A DNA stretch of 64,000 bases from UBA1181 sp963619325. GTDB taxonomy: Bacteria > Bacteroidota > Bacteroidia > Bacteroidales > Paludibacteraceae. Shown piece by piece: positions 1 through 8,227 of the stretch; position 1 is the stretch's first letter; each line of letters opens with the position of its first letter. Below the pieces are notes generated by a model, which worked only from the letters and a program-made list of their open reading frames with translations, made no database searches and was not told the DNA's origin. Location of the stretch: NCBI GenBank assembly GCA_963619325.1, contig CAVEVQ010000002.1, forward strand, positions 1-64,000. Reading direction: 5' to 3'. The position numbers were made by a program, and so were the translations under genes.

Positions 1-34
1 GTACTGCGACCGCGGGAGAGTAGGTCGCCGCCCA
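1..34 (+). rRNA. rrf: 5S ribosomal RNA, 3' end (partial)
   Basis: The first bases match the conserved 3' end of a Bacteroidota 5S rRNA (the GGGAGAGTAGGTCGCCGCC tail). The rest of the gene, and presumably the 16S-23S-5S operon, lies to the left of the window. The assignment is from sequence memory of the family and is supported by the strong terminator that follows immediately. Confidence 0.85.
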
Positions 35-40
35 TTTCCA

Positions 41-77
41 GGAGGCGCGAGACGTATGTCTCGCGCCTCCTTTTTTT
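41..77 (+). terminator. Rho-independent terminator of the rRNA operon
   Basis: A perfect 13-bp GC-rich stem (41-53 with 58-70), a GTAT loop and a run of seven T make a textbook terminator directly behind the 5S rRNA. Confidence 0.93.
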
Positions 78-385
78 GTCCGCGCGTCCCGCCCACGCGG
101 GCGTCCCGCCCCCTGGACTTTCGGGGCCGATGCAGTGGCGACGTGTGGTGACCTGCCCACATGAGAAAAACTAAAAGCACGTAAAATATTAGATTACAGG
201 CATTTAAAGCTAACACGATATGGACTCGGCAGGACTTGAATCTACGACCCGTCATAGCTTTCCATAATTGGCATTATTGAATATTCTACCTATAACCCAA
301 AGAAAAGTCTTTTTTGGTTGTATTGGTAGAACTTGTTAATTATTGCTATTCTTGCGATTATTTCGGAGGTAGTGATATAAAGTAA
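78..385. other. Gene-free stretch between rRNA operon and degraded integrase
   Basis: No convincing gene is seen here. Bases 81-120 are very GC-rich and hold an 11-bp direct repeat, GCGTCCCGCCC, at 84-94 and 101-111. From about 150 the composition turns AT-rich. A tRNA-like remnant lies at 221-250 and is listed separately. A short open frame ends at 498, overlapping the first ATG of the integrase remnant, but it has no usual start codon and I do not recognise it. Confidence 0.6.
221..250 (-). other. Remnant of a tRNA 3' half (possible attachment site)
   Basis: Read on the minus strand, 250 to 221 gives a variable-loop-like GGGTC, a T stem-loop around TTCAAGT, a 7-nt CGAGTCC that would be the 3' side of an acceptor stem, and an A discriminator. 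One T-stem pair next to the loop is broken (A opposite C). No matching 5' half or anticodon arm exists upstream, so this is not a functional tRNA. Such fragments are typically left where an integrase used a tRNA 3' end, and a decayed integrase lies 250 bases away. The link between the two is inference. Confidence 0.5.
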
Positions 386-494
386 CAGCACAAATTAAGA
401 TAGATGGAAACGAAGATTTTATAAATGTATTTGAGCGTGAAGAAAGAAGTGAAACTATCATAAGCCAGAAATTTCTGTCATTAACACCTGACCA

Positions 495-1332
495 ATGAAA
501 ATCCGTGTGCGTGACGGAAAGACTGACATTAAGGCCGTCAGCGAGTTGTCCATCAACCCTAACCATTGGAGCGCAGAGCGTCAAGGCTACAAGACGCGTG
601 TGGCTCTTGTAGCAGAATCCAAGCGCACGGCATTCGACAAAGCTGTGCAGGACTTGACTGCGCTCATTTCTTCACAATATTATCACGGAGCGGACGGCAG
701 TTGGCTGAAAGGTGTCATTTGTGGAGTTTCATCATCCAAACATCAACATCCGCCGAGGCAGAAAGGGCGATGAATACAGTCTGGTCTACCAATGCCAGCA
801 GTATGTAGAGAACCACCCTATGGGAAAGGAAACATCTTCATGTTCCATTGTCTTATCGGTTGTTGTGTATGAGACCTCGAAAAGATGACAAGTGCCAACA
901 TCGTTGATGGAGCTGTGGAATACATTGCCAAGAAAACAAAGAACCACAAACCGCGCACTATCCGCGTTTCGCTCAATGACAAGGCAAAAGCCATTCTCGA
1001 CAAGTATTCTGACCTCGAAACGAGGTTGCTACCCAAAATAAATCAAGAACATCTACAACTTTCAGATTAAGAAGATTCTGAAGTTGCTCGGCATCAACCG
1101 CATGGTGACAGTCATAGACAACATGACATGCGAACCTGTGCAGAAGCCTATCTGCGACATTGCGACAAGCCACACCGCCCGAAAGACATTCATCGACAAC
1201 CTCTATAAGAAGGTAAAAGACCCGAACCTTGTCGCATCGCTTTCCGGGCATACCGACGGTAGCCGTGCATTTGTACGATACCGGGAAATTGACAACGAGA
1301 TGAAACGAGAACTGGTAAAATTGATAGACTGA
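495..1332 (+). pseudogene. Degraded tyrosine recombinase (phage/ICE-type integrase)
   Basis: Three frames together give pieces of a Bacteroidales-type tyrosine integrase. The N-terminal arm-binding part (from 495) reads KIRVRDGKTDIKAVSELS. A core part near 840-1040 has FMFHCLIGC and GAVEYIAKKTKN. The catalytic C-terminus (1084-1332) has TSHTARKTF with the active-site Arg, SGHTDGSRAFVRY with the His and the Tyr nucleophile. The frame shifts near 720, again near 835 and near 1045, and a TGA interrupts the core near 870. The core section between the N-terminal piece and HCLIGC looks deleted. It cannot make an active recombinase. It probably belonged to an integrative element that inserted behind the rRNA operon. 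Confidence 0.85.
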
Positions 1333-1461
1333 CCCATTGCGAGTTTGCCAAAATTGCGTTTCAAAAGCGGATATTCAATAAAATTGTTGGTGTTTAGAAG
1401 AAAGCACCATACCTTTGCAGATGGTTGAGAACCAAAAATATAATAAAAAGGTTTCAAAAAC

Positions 1462-1794
1462 ATGGTACAGACATCAAGCCAAAGCACTGTAAATAAGATA
1501 GAAATGAGGCTTAGAGGAAAAGGACGTGGTTCGATAGTCTTCCAACAAGACTATGCAGACTGCGGAACACCATCAGCCGTGAAGTCAACATTCCATCGAA
1601 TGTACACCGACGGAATGTTGGTGCGGTTGGCTCATGGCATCTATTATTACCCCAAAGAGGACAAGGAATATGGACTTGGCATTATCTATCCGTCTGTTGA
1701 AGACATTGCCCAGGCTATAGCCAAACGGGACAAGGCGAAGATTGGTGTAAATTCAAAGATTCTATTCGTGCATTATAGAAGGTTTTTGTGTTAG
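1462..1794 (+). pseudogene. Truncated DUF6088 / AbiEi-like antitoxin-type protein
   Basis: The first ~95 residues resemble the N-terminal winged-helix half of DUF6088 proteins, which are related to type IV antitoxin AbiEi: a short helical start, FQQDYADCG, a helix with RMYTDGMLVRLAHGIYYYPK, and an AQAIAKRDKAKI segment. Family members continue for roughly another 100 residues. Here the frame leaves the family after KIGVNSK and stops 14 residues later. No AbiEii-like nucleotidyltransferase toxin follows. It may still be translated, but as a truncated product. A frame for an unrelated helicase scrap begins at once downstream, so a deletion joined the two. Confidence 0.65.
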
Positions 1795-1881
1795 GTTTAT
1801 CCATTAAGGAACTTCCTGATAATATTAAGATAGAAACGGTTGATCGTGTTCAAGGGCTTACCATCGATTATTGTTTTTTTT
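1785..1881 (+). pseudogene. Fragment of a superfamily I helicase (motif V region)
   Basis: The frame starting with the codon at 1785 reads VLGLSIKELPDNIKIETVDR followed by VQGLTIDYCFFF. The TVDRVQG string is the usual helicase motif V of UvrD/RecD/Dna2-type ATPases. Only about 30 residues remain and neither Walker motif is present, so this is a scrap. Confidence 0.4.
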
Positions 1882-1914
1882 TCTTATACCAAATGTATCT
1901 ACAAGGTATTCACC

Positions 1915-2106
1915 ATGAAGCAATATGATGACTACACCATTCGTGAGGTTCTTCATAACGCCATCGCCCATCAAGACTACACTCTTCAACAGCACATTAA
2001 CTTTGTAGAGAATCCAGGCTACTTGTATTTTCGAGGAATAGAACGCAAGACTGATTTCTTGCAGACAATGGGAACTTTATGGTATCATTTATGTTTGATG
2101 CTATAA
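1915..2106 (+). pseudogene. Fragment of an AlbA/RecG-like ATP-binding protein
   Basis: From the ATG at 1915 the frame reads MKQYDDYTIREVLHNAIAHQ then DYTLQQHINFVENPGYLYF. This is the conserved NA-HQDY core of the RecG-like or Schlafen-type (AAA_4, AlbA_2) putative DNA-binding ATPase family common in Bacteroidales accessory regions. Full members are over 400 residues. Here about 42 recognisable residues are followed by unrelated sequence. It is a remnant and unlikely to be functional. Confidence 0.55.
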
Positions 2107-2136
2107 AGTTCCTTTTGATTTTCAAATACTTATGTA

Positions 2137-2264
2137 AAAAGCAGTTTGAGATAGAGGAGATGGAGGCAGACCACATCACGCCGTGGAAAGACGGTGGGCG
2201 GACTGTTGCTGAGAATTGTCAAATGCTTTGTAGGGAGTGCAACAGACGGAAGAGTTCGAAGTAG
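2137..2264 (+). pseudogene. C-terminal fragment of an HNH endonuclease
   Basis: The last ~40 residues read KQFEIEEMEADHITPWKDGG then RTVAENCQMLCRECNRRKSS, the typical C-terminal HNH motif (ADHI..W, then NCQMLC..CN). The upstream half with the first zinc CxxC pair is missing, and the only ATG in frame (2079) is in unrelated sequence. It probably derives from a larger HNH-bearing defence or homing protein. The two catalytic His/Asn positions visible are intact, but the protein as encoded is only 61 residues. Confidence 0.65.
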
Positions 2265-2271
2265 GAAATTT

Positions 2272-2321
2272 GAAAAAAAAACGTCCGCAACGCCTATTTA
2301 CTGGCATTGCGGACGTTTTTT
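2272..2321. terminator. Bidirectional terminator
   Basis: A stem formed by 2281-2294 and 2303-2316 with a single mismatch has a T run on the plus side and an A run (2272-2280, T on the minus strand) on the other. It can end transcripts arriving from the pseudogene block on the plus strand and from the kinase-like gene on the minus strand. Confidence 0.85.
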
Positions 2322-2371
2322 CATGTCGTTTTTGAATTAAGCGGACAGCAATATATTTACAATATTGTTTT

Positions 2372-4051
2372 TTAATACTTGAATGAACTTCCGCCTAAGA
2401 ACTCGCGGAGAAGTGAGGTGAGAGGCAGCTCAACTTCAGACACGATGTTGAAGTAACTCAGGAACCTCAGCAAGCGGTGTACTTCAGGGTACTCTGGTGA
2501 GTTCTCTGGCACCTCGGAAAGGATAGGTTCTGCGAATTTCTTAAGCACGCAGATTTCGAAGAGTAAAGCAGAATTGAAAACTACGTCGGCATTTTCTTGG
2601 TAAGGAAAAATCCATTTTTCTTCCCCCTCTTTAACCTTTTCCCATCTGCTAATGGTCTCAACGGCTGAATATCCCCGATAGTTGTAGTCGCGAATGATGC
2701 GGCGAAGCAGACGATTGTCGCGTGTTGGAATCCAGTTGCGATCATCAAACGAGATGGTTGTGAGTGCGGAAATATAGATTCTGAAAATGTTTTTCTCTGG
2801 TATTTTTGAGGTCAACATAGGATTCAGTGCATGTATTCCCTCGATGACCAGAATCCCGTTTCCTTCCAATTTGAGGTTTCTGCCGTGATATTCGCGTTCT
2901 CCCTTTTCAAAGTTGTAGTAGGGGAGGCTCACTTCTTTACCGTTGAGTAGGCTGTTCATCTGATCGTTGAAGAGATCCAAGTCAACGGAATAGATTGATT
3001 CGAAATCGTAATCTCCATTCTCATCTCGAGGGGTCTGGGTGCGAGGATGAAAATAGTCGTCCATAGAAAGGGCGATAGGTTTCAATCCATTGACTGCCAA
3101 CTGCACGCTCAAACGTTTGCTGAAAGTGGTTTTACCTGATGAGGATGGACCGGAAATCAATACTAATTTGGTCTCTTTTCGTTTTGCGATTTCATCGGCG
3201 ATAGAGATGATTTTTTTCTCCTGCAGTCCCTCGGCAATCTTGATGATGCCCGACATGCTTTCTTTGTTCTTCACCACTTTGTTCATGCTTCCGACATTGC
3301 CTAAGCCCATGATATGGTTCCAATTAGCATGCTCGGAGAAAGTGGCGAAAAGTTTGTCTTGAGGCTCGAAAGACTCTAACTTGACAGGGTCTTTTCGGTC
3401 GGGTACTTGCAAGAAGATTCCGTCGTGGTAGGGACGGATGTCGAATAATTGGATGTAGTTGGTAGATGGTGCGACGGGACCTTGGAACCAACTGTGTCTG
3501 CCTCCCAACTCATAGTATCTTGTATAGAAAGAGCCATGCTGTTCAAGCAATAAAGCGGTGTCTTCTGCGCCTTCGTTATGGAACACTTTGACAGCCTCCT
3601 CGGTAGGAGTGTCGCACATGTTGAACGGAAGGTTTGCATTGGCGATGTTTTGCATCTCCTTGCGAATTTTGTCCATCAAAGTCTCGTCGATGGGCTTGTC
3701 GTAGCCAATCAGTCGGCAATAGTAGCCTTTTGCGATAGGATGTTCTATGCGAACCTTCACCTCGGGCAATATGTCATGAACGGCATTGCAAAAGATGAAC
3801 GAAAGGGAACGTACATAGGCACGCATTCCAGAAGGTTCGTCAATGCCTATGAACTCAACTGTCTGAGGCTTGTAAACCTTAAATTTCAAATCTTTCGTAA
3901 CATTGTTCAATTTAGCCACGATGACACCATATTTCATCTTTGGCTTCATATCATTGTAGATGTCCAATAAACTGACACCCATTGGGTAGCTCTTCTTCTG
4001 CTTGTTGTTGACGCAGTAAACATCAACCAAATTCTCATTTACACAACTCAT
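2372..4051 (-). CDS. Uridine-kinase-like protein with TGS/threonyl-tRNA-synthetase-like N-terminus
   Basis: The C-terminal half is a P-loop nucleoside kinase of the uridine kinase/phosphoribulokinase family: GPSSSGKTTFSKRL (P-loop near residues 301-308), a following LSMDDYFHPR segment, and VIEGIHALNP. The N-terminal ~290 residues resemble the TGS and second additional domain region of threonyl-tRNA synthetase, an architecture known for a conserved ~550-residue Bacteroidota protein often annotated as nucleoside or uridine kinase. Substrate is not proven. I chose the ATG at 4051 over an upstream in-frame TTG at 4057. The gene faces the lipoprotein gene upstream in the same direction and ends at the shared terminator near 2300. 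Confidence 0.8.
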   Translation of the reverse strand: MSCVNENLVDVYCVNNKQKKSYPMGVSLLDIYNDMKPKMKYGVIVAKLNNVTKDLKFKVYKPQTVEFIGIDEPSGMRAYVRSLSFIFCNAVHDILPEVKVRIEHPIAKGYYCRLIGYDKPIDETLMDKIRKEMQNIANANLPFNMCDTPTEEAVKVFHNEGAEDTALLLEQHGSFYTRYYELGGRHSWFQGPVAPSTNYIQLFDIRPYHDGIFLQVPDRKDPVKLESFEPQDKLFATFSEHANWNHIMGLGNVGSMNKVVKNKESMSGIIKIAEGLQEKKIISIADEIAKRKETKLVLISGPSSSGKTTFSKRLSVQLAVNGLKPIALSMDDYFHPRTQTPRDENGDYDFESIYSVDLDLFNDQMNSLLNGKEVSLPYYNFEKGEREYHGRNLKLEGNGILVIEGIHALNPMLTSKIPEKNIFRIYISALTTISFDDRNWIPTRDNRLLRRIIRDYNYRGYSAVETISRWEKVKEGEEKWIFPYQENADVVFNSALLFEICVLKKFAEPILSEVPENSPEYPEVHRLLRFLSYFNIVSEVELPLTSLLREFLGGSSFKY

Positions 4052-4129
4052 ACTCAATCAGTTTTTATGGATGATACGTTTATCTAAGGTATGGCGAATG
4101 TGAAAAATCGCCTCCTTAATAGTTAGGAC

Positions 4130-4615
4130 TTAAAAAGAAGCGTTCAATTCAAAATCTTTCACAAATCTTGAGAAATTTTTGATTAAATCTGACTTCGCCT
4201 CTAAATTTTTTTTCGCGATGTCGTCCACGGAAAGGGCAACAATGTCGCCGTCTTCATAGGTTTTCTTCTCTTTCGATAGGATTTGTATGAAAGTGGCGTA
4301 TTCGTTTTCGTAGATTTCTTTATAACTCTGGGCGTAACGGATGGCAGACTCAACAAGGTAGGCTTGACCACGACAGTCGCCAAGATCTTGAAGCGTGCTG
4401 ATTGTCTCGTTGATGTCTTTCAGGTTTTGGTCGTATGTCTCTTGTATCTTCTGCATGTCTCTGCTGGCGATTTGCTGTGTGAACTCCTTCGTGTTGTTGT
4501 CTAACTTGACACACTCGTTCATCACAGTCTCGCAGTAATCTGCGGGCGTTGTGTTACAGGAGACGAAAAAAAGAGAGAAAAGGCTTGCTACGACTATTGA
4601 GAAAACTTTATTCAT
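4130..4615 (-). CDS. Hypothetical lipoprotein
   Basis: This 161-residue protein starts with a lipoprotein signal peptide (MNKVFSIVVASLFSLFF then VSC, with the acceptor Cys at residue 20). The mature part is mostly helical, with the acidic and amide-rich content typical of a coiled coil, and has no domain I can name. Two more Cys occur in the mature part (near residues 28 and 35). It is probably anchored in the outer or inner membrane facing the periplasm. Its neighbours (a kinase-like gene downstream, a helicase gene upstream) give no functional hint. Confidence 0.75.
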   Translation of the reverse strand: MNKVFSIVVASLFSLFFVSCNTTPADYCETVMNECVKLDNNTKEFTQQIASRDMQKIQETYDQNLKDINETISTLQDLGDCRGQAYLVESAIRYAQSYKEIYENEYATFIQILSKEKKTYEDGDIVALSVDDIAKKNLEAKSDLIKNFSRFVKDFELNASF

Positions 4616-4737
4616 GATTTTCTATTGCTTTAAAAAGTGAAACGTACTATTTGTTAATTTTTCATAAAGTTAAAAGAGTTAAGTCTTATTGCCAATAATT
4701 TTCTGCGTTTTTTCTGGCAAAGTTTTCCTTTTGTATT

Positions 4738-7700
4738 TCAAATGGAGAAGATTTTATTCCTTTCCATCAGATAGTTGATGAATGGGGTGTATGATTGGCA
4801 ACGCTCTAATAGTGTGGCGTCGCCGACGACAATCATTTGCTCTTTGGCGCGCGAAATAGCAACGTTGAGCTTCCTGTCTATTCTTAAATTATTATGCTGT
4901 AAAACATTGGCACCTAAAAATCCCAATTGATATTCTTTTTTTACAGTTGTGCCATAGATAATCACGTCGCGCTGACTTCCTTGAAATCGTTCAACTGTGT
5001 CGACAGAGATATTGTGTAACTCTTCAAGCCCCAATCGTTCGATTGCTCTATGCACCATTGAAATTTGACTGCGGTAGGGTACGATCACTCCGATACTATT
5101 CAAAACGTTGAATGGCTTTCCATATCGTTGATAAAGAATCCATGTCTGTTTGACTATGGTGGCTATCAGTTCGGCTTCTGCCATGTTTACCATGTCTGAA
5201 CTGCTGTCAACTGTTGCTTTTACGTCGATCCACATTAAACGTTGGTTTTGCAGTAATTGGTCTATGCTATTCCCGTTGTCTGTCTTTAATGACATTCCGT
5301 TTCCTTTGTAGAAATGTTCTTGTGTCTGGTGTTTTAATGGAACGGTGTCTAATTGACCTTCGTAGTAGGCTTGGTTGATAAAATCTGACACCTCAGGGTG
5401 CATGCGCCCTTGATGGTTGAGTAAGTAAACGAAGTCGTCGTTTTGTTGACTTCTCAACATTCGCTCAAAGAATGAGTGCCTGCAGTTGATTAGTCCAATT
5501 TCCAATAGGAGTTGATTCTTTACTATAGACTCTTTTTCTGTTTGTTGAACGACAGCGGGCAGTTGCTTATGGTCGCCAATGAAGACGAACTTGCGTATGC
5601 CGTTTCCGTAGTTGGCGGTCAGCAACCCCATAATCTGAGGTTCTAAAATTTGTGATGCTTCATCAACGATTGCTAAATCGAAGGTTTTTAGATCGAATAG
5701 GTTTTGCGTAGATGCGATTGAAGCGGTTGTCCCCACGTAAACCCTGGCAGATTTGAGGAATGCTGTCATTGATTGTAAATCGGTAGTCTCTTTTAGTCTG
5801 TTTTTCAGGAGATAAGATTTGTCGAATCCTTCTGAACAAGAGTGTTCGTGACCAATGCGGACGAAGTCTATTCCCTCGGAAATGAGTTTTGAACAGATTT
5901 CTTCGACAGCTCGGTTGGTGTAGGATACTAACAAGACGGATGTATCTATATCGGATAATGTTTCTCGAAGAATATTGACTAATGCAAAGGATGTTTTCCC
6001 TGTTCCTGGTGGTCCGATGACAATGAAATAGTCTTGCGCTTGTTTAGCTTTCAAAACCAATTCGTTGAAAGTTCCGTAATCGTTATTAAGTCGTACAGAA
6101 TGATCTTTTTGAGGTTGTCTTTGGTTGAGAATCAGTGATTTACGGCTTTGATTTGTCATTGCCAAGAATGAAAAAAGATCTTTGAAAGAAGAGGAGTACG
6201 AAGAGTCTAAGAAGTCGTGTTCGACCGCCCAGTATGTGTTTTCTCTAAGTTGAAAGACATTCTTATTTCGTTGTGGTGAGCGCAGTTTCACAGATAAAGT
6301 CTCGTTGGTTATCTGTTTGATAGTGGCACGAAATACAATACAATTGCTGATATTCAGACTGTTATACTCATCTTTTTTGGGGTTGTAAGGATAGAAGACG
6401 ATGATATCTCCTTTTCGGAAGTTGGGTGAGTCGTCTCTGTCTTTTGCAGCTATTTGAAAATTGACGATTTCAATTCCTTCATTATTTTCGCCTTCTTCAG
6501 TTTCAAACAACTGAAGATTGGTGTAGACCATGCCTTCTTGTTGTTTCTCTTCCATAGTGAGATTCCACGACATGGCGAACTCTGTTTTTGAAAGGTGGTA
6601 TTCCTTTTCTAAGAATGTGTAGAAACGATAGAAATAGGCACGTTCTAACTCGTTGGCATGCTTCACCGTGTTGAGGATTTCGTCGATTTGAGGTTTCTGA
6701 TAGTCTCTCCACAGTCTGCTTTCTGTTTGATTGATATTCAGCGTGTCGGCTGTTATCTTATCAATGATGTCAATGCTCCCGGACTCTAATTTTTTCTCTA
6801 AGAAAGCGATACTGTTTCTGTATTGAATGGCTTCAAAAAGGAGTTTTGGCGCAGGTCCTTCTTTCATCAATCCGTTTTCTTGGTTGATTGTTTTTCCAAC
6901 GCTTGGGTATTTGGAGTAGAGCAACCACACGTTGACCTTATCGTTGGGAACGTGCATTTTGTAGCGTAGCCAAGCCAGATAGAACAGCATTTGAACGTAG
7001 TGTTTCTCTTGATGTCCGCCGTTGGGGAAGCCCCATTTGCCTGATTTCTGTTCCACCAACACCTTTTGGTCGTCTGTCAGCAAGTCCATACGCCCCTGCA
7101 CCCCTAAAGTGGGGCAGAAAAAAGAGGGTTCAAGTAATGCGTGTTCGGGTGCGAAAATACGGTTTCCATCCAACTGCTTGGAGGTATATTCACGAATGTT
7201 CACTTGTTGCCGTTGTGCCTCTCTGTGGAACTCGTGCGATTTAAAGTCCTCGCAAGTGGCGATGTTGAGTGCGAAATTCTGAAAAAAACGTGTGACGCTA
7301 TCCTTGTAGGAAACTGCTTTCTCGGAGTAAACCTCTTCGTCGAGAAACTGTCCTGCTATGTTACCTATTAACATGGCTTGGGTCGTCTTTCTTTTCTGTA
7401 GTCGTTTTACTAAATAGGAGAAAGGAGTTAATCCGTATTCCTCAAATCCTTCAGCAATGGTGGATATGTCTATCAGAAAGTCTGGTTCATAGATGATGAA
7501 TTCTGGATAATAAATGTCATTTTTCAATTGTGGGCGGACAAGGTTGAGCTGTGTGTTTTTGCTCAAAAGCCGACCGATAGTGGAGAGATCGCCTGTTTCT
7601 GATGTATAGGCGTAGCAGATTTTCAATTCTTTGCCATTCTCATTGGATTTTTCGGCATAGATAAACTGCTCGTCCCATGAGGAGACAGACACGCGTATCT

Positions 7701-8127
7701 CGTCTGCTTCAGTCTCTTCTCTATGGTGGAACTCATACTGCGTCTGAGGTAAAAGCTCATCTAATTCTGAGGGGATAGACTGTTTATAGACACAACTGAC
7801 GAAAGTGGCAAGAAGCCGAACATCTTGCAATAGATTTTGTGATAGTCGTTCTGAGGTTTGGCTTTGCAAGATGCCAATGCGAGTGCGAAACTGGTTCATC
7901 GCATAATAGACTTGCTTCGGGACAAGGTATTCTTTCGCCAAAAAATCCAACTTGGCAAAAGGTCCGGAGAAAGAGAACTCGGCATCTGCGGTGCGGTCGT
8001 CTAACACTAAAAAGAAAATTTTCCTCAGCGTGGCATACGATGCATGTGGCTCTACCGACTTGTAGTTGCGACAGATGGCGAGTAAGTCTTCAAAGATAAA
8101 CTCTATTGTGATTTTGTATTTGTACAT
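4738..8127 (-). CDS. Dna2-like helicase with PD-(D/E)XK nuclease domain
   Basis: This 1129-residue protein combines a nuclease half and a superfamily 1 helicase half. Near residues 345-375 it has GRMDLLTDDQK and LVEQKSGKWGF, matching the D..ExK core of Cas4/RecB-type nucleases. The helicase half has GPPGTGKT near 700 (Walker A), LAIVDEASQ near 820 (Walker B), an ERFQGSQRDVIIYGT motif V and NVAISRAKEQMIVVGD (motif VI) near 1087. This is the Dna2/NAM7-type order. The four cysteines of an iron-sulfur nuclease are not seen. It likely processes DNA ends or flaps, though a role in defence cannot be excluded. Its promoter is back to back with that of trkH. Confidence 0.85.
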   Translation of the reverse strand: MYKYKITIEFIFEDLLAICRNYKSVEPHASYATLRKIFFLVLDDRTADAEFSFSGPFAKLDFLAKEYLVPKQVYYAMNQFRTRIGILQSQTSERLSQNLLQDVRLLATFVSCVYKQSIPSELDELLPQTQYEFHHREETEADEIRVSVSSWDEQFIYAEKSNENGKELKICYAYTSETGDLSTIGRLLSKNTQLNLVRPQLKNDIYYPEFIIYEPDFLIDISTIAEGFEEYGLTPFSYLVKRLQKRKTTQAMLIGNIAGQFLDEEVYSEKAVSYKDSVTRFFQNFALNIATCEDFKSHEFHREAQRQQVNIREYTSKQLDGNRIFAPEHALLEPSFFCPTLGVQGRMDLLTDDQKVLVEQKSGKWGFPNGGHQEKHYVQMLFYLAWLRYKMHVPNDKVNVWLLYSKYPSVGKTINQENGLMKEGPAPKLLFEAIQYRNSIAFLEKKLESGSIDIIDKITADTLNINQTESRLWRDYQKPQIDEILNTVKHANELERAYFYRFYTFLEKEYHLSKTEFAMSWNLTMEEKQQEGMVYTNLQLFETEEGENNEGIEIVNFQIAAKDRDDSPNFRKGDIIVFYPYNPKKDEYNSLNISNCIVFRATIKQITNETLSVKLRSPQRNKNVFQLRENTYWAVEHDFLDSSYSSSFKDLFSFLAMTNQSRKSLILNQRQPQKDHSVRLNNDYGTFNELVLKAKQAQDYFIVIGPPGTGKTSFALVNILRETLSDIDTSVLLVSYTNRAVEEICSKLISEGIDFVRIGHEHSCSEGFDKSYLLKNRLKETTDLQSMTAFLKSARVYVGTTASIASTQNLFDLKTFDLAIVDEASQILEPQIMGLLTANYGNGIRKFVFIGDHKQLPAVVQQTEKESIVKNQLLLEIGLINCRHSFFERMLRSQQNDDFVYLLNHQGRMHPEVSDFINQAYYEGQLDTVPLKHQTQEHFYKGNGMSLKTDNGNSIDQLLQNQRLMWIDVKATVDSSSDMVNMAEAELIATIVKQTWILYQRYGKPFNVLNSIGVIVPYRSQISMVHRAIERLGLEELHNISVDTVERFQGSQRDVIIYGTTVKKEYQLGFLGANVLQHNNLRIDRKLNVAISRAKEQMIVVGDATLLERCQSYTPFINYLMERNKIFSI

Positions 8128-8159
8128 AATGCATGTTTACAATCAAACAGGAACACTGG

Positions 8160-8207
8160 CAAAGATAGTGAAAAATGCTTTTATTCTCTAAATAAGTTTT
8201 ACCTTTG
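8160..8207. promoter_or_regulatory. Divergent promoters of the helicase gene and trkH
   Basis: Two Bacteroidota -7 elements (TAnnTTTG) lie back to back: TATCTTTG on the minus strand (8167-8160) towards the helicase gene and TACCTTTG on the plus strand (8200-8207) towards trkH. Clear -33 TTTG boxes are not seen for either. The plus element places the trkH transcript start just beyond the in-frame GTG at 8210, which favours the ATG at 8228 as the start of trkH. Confidence 0.55.
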
Positions 8208-8227
8208 CCGTGGAAATCCGAAAAGCA

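Noticed and set aside
221..300. Complete tRNA gene
   Set aside because: Only the T arm and the acceptor 3' side can be found. No D arm, anticodon arm or acceptor 5' side lies upstream on the minus strand.
376..498. Short open frame overlapping the integrase remnant start by ATGA
   Set aside because: It has no usual start codon and no similarity I recognise. It was noted only as part of the gene-free stretch.
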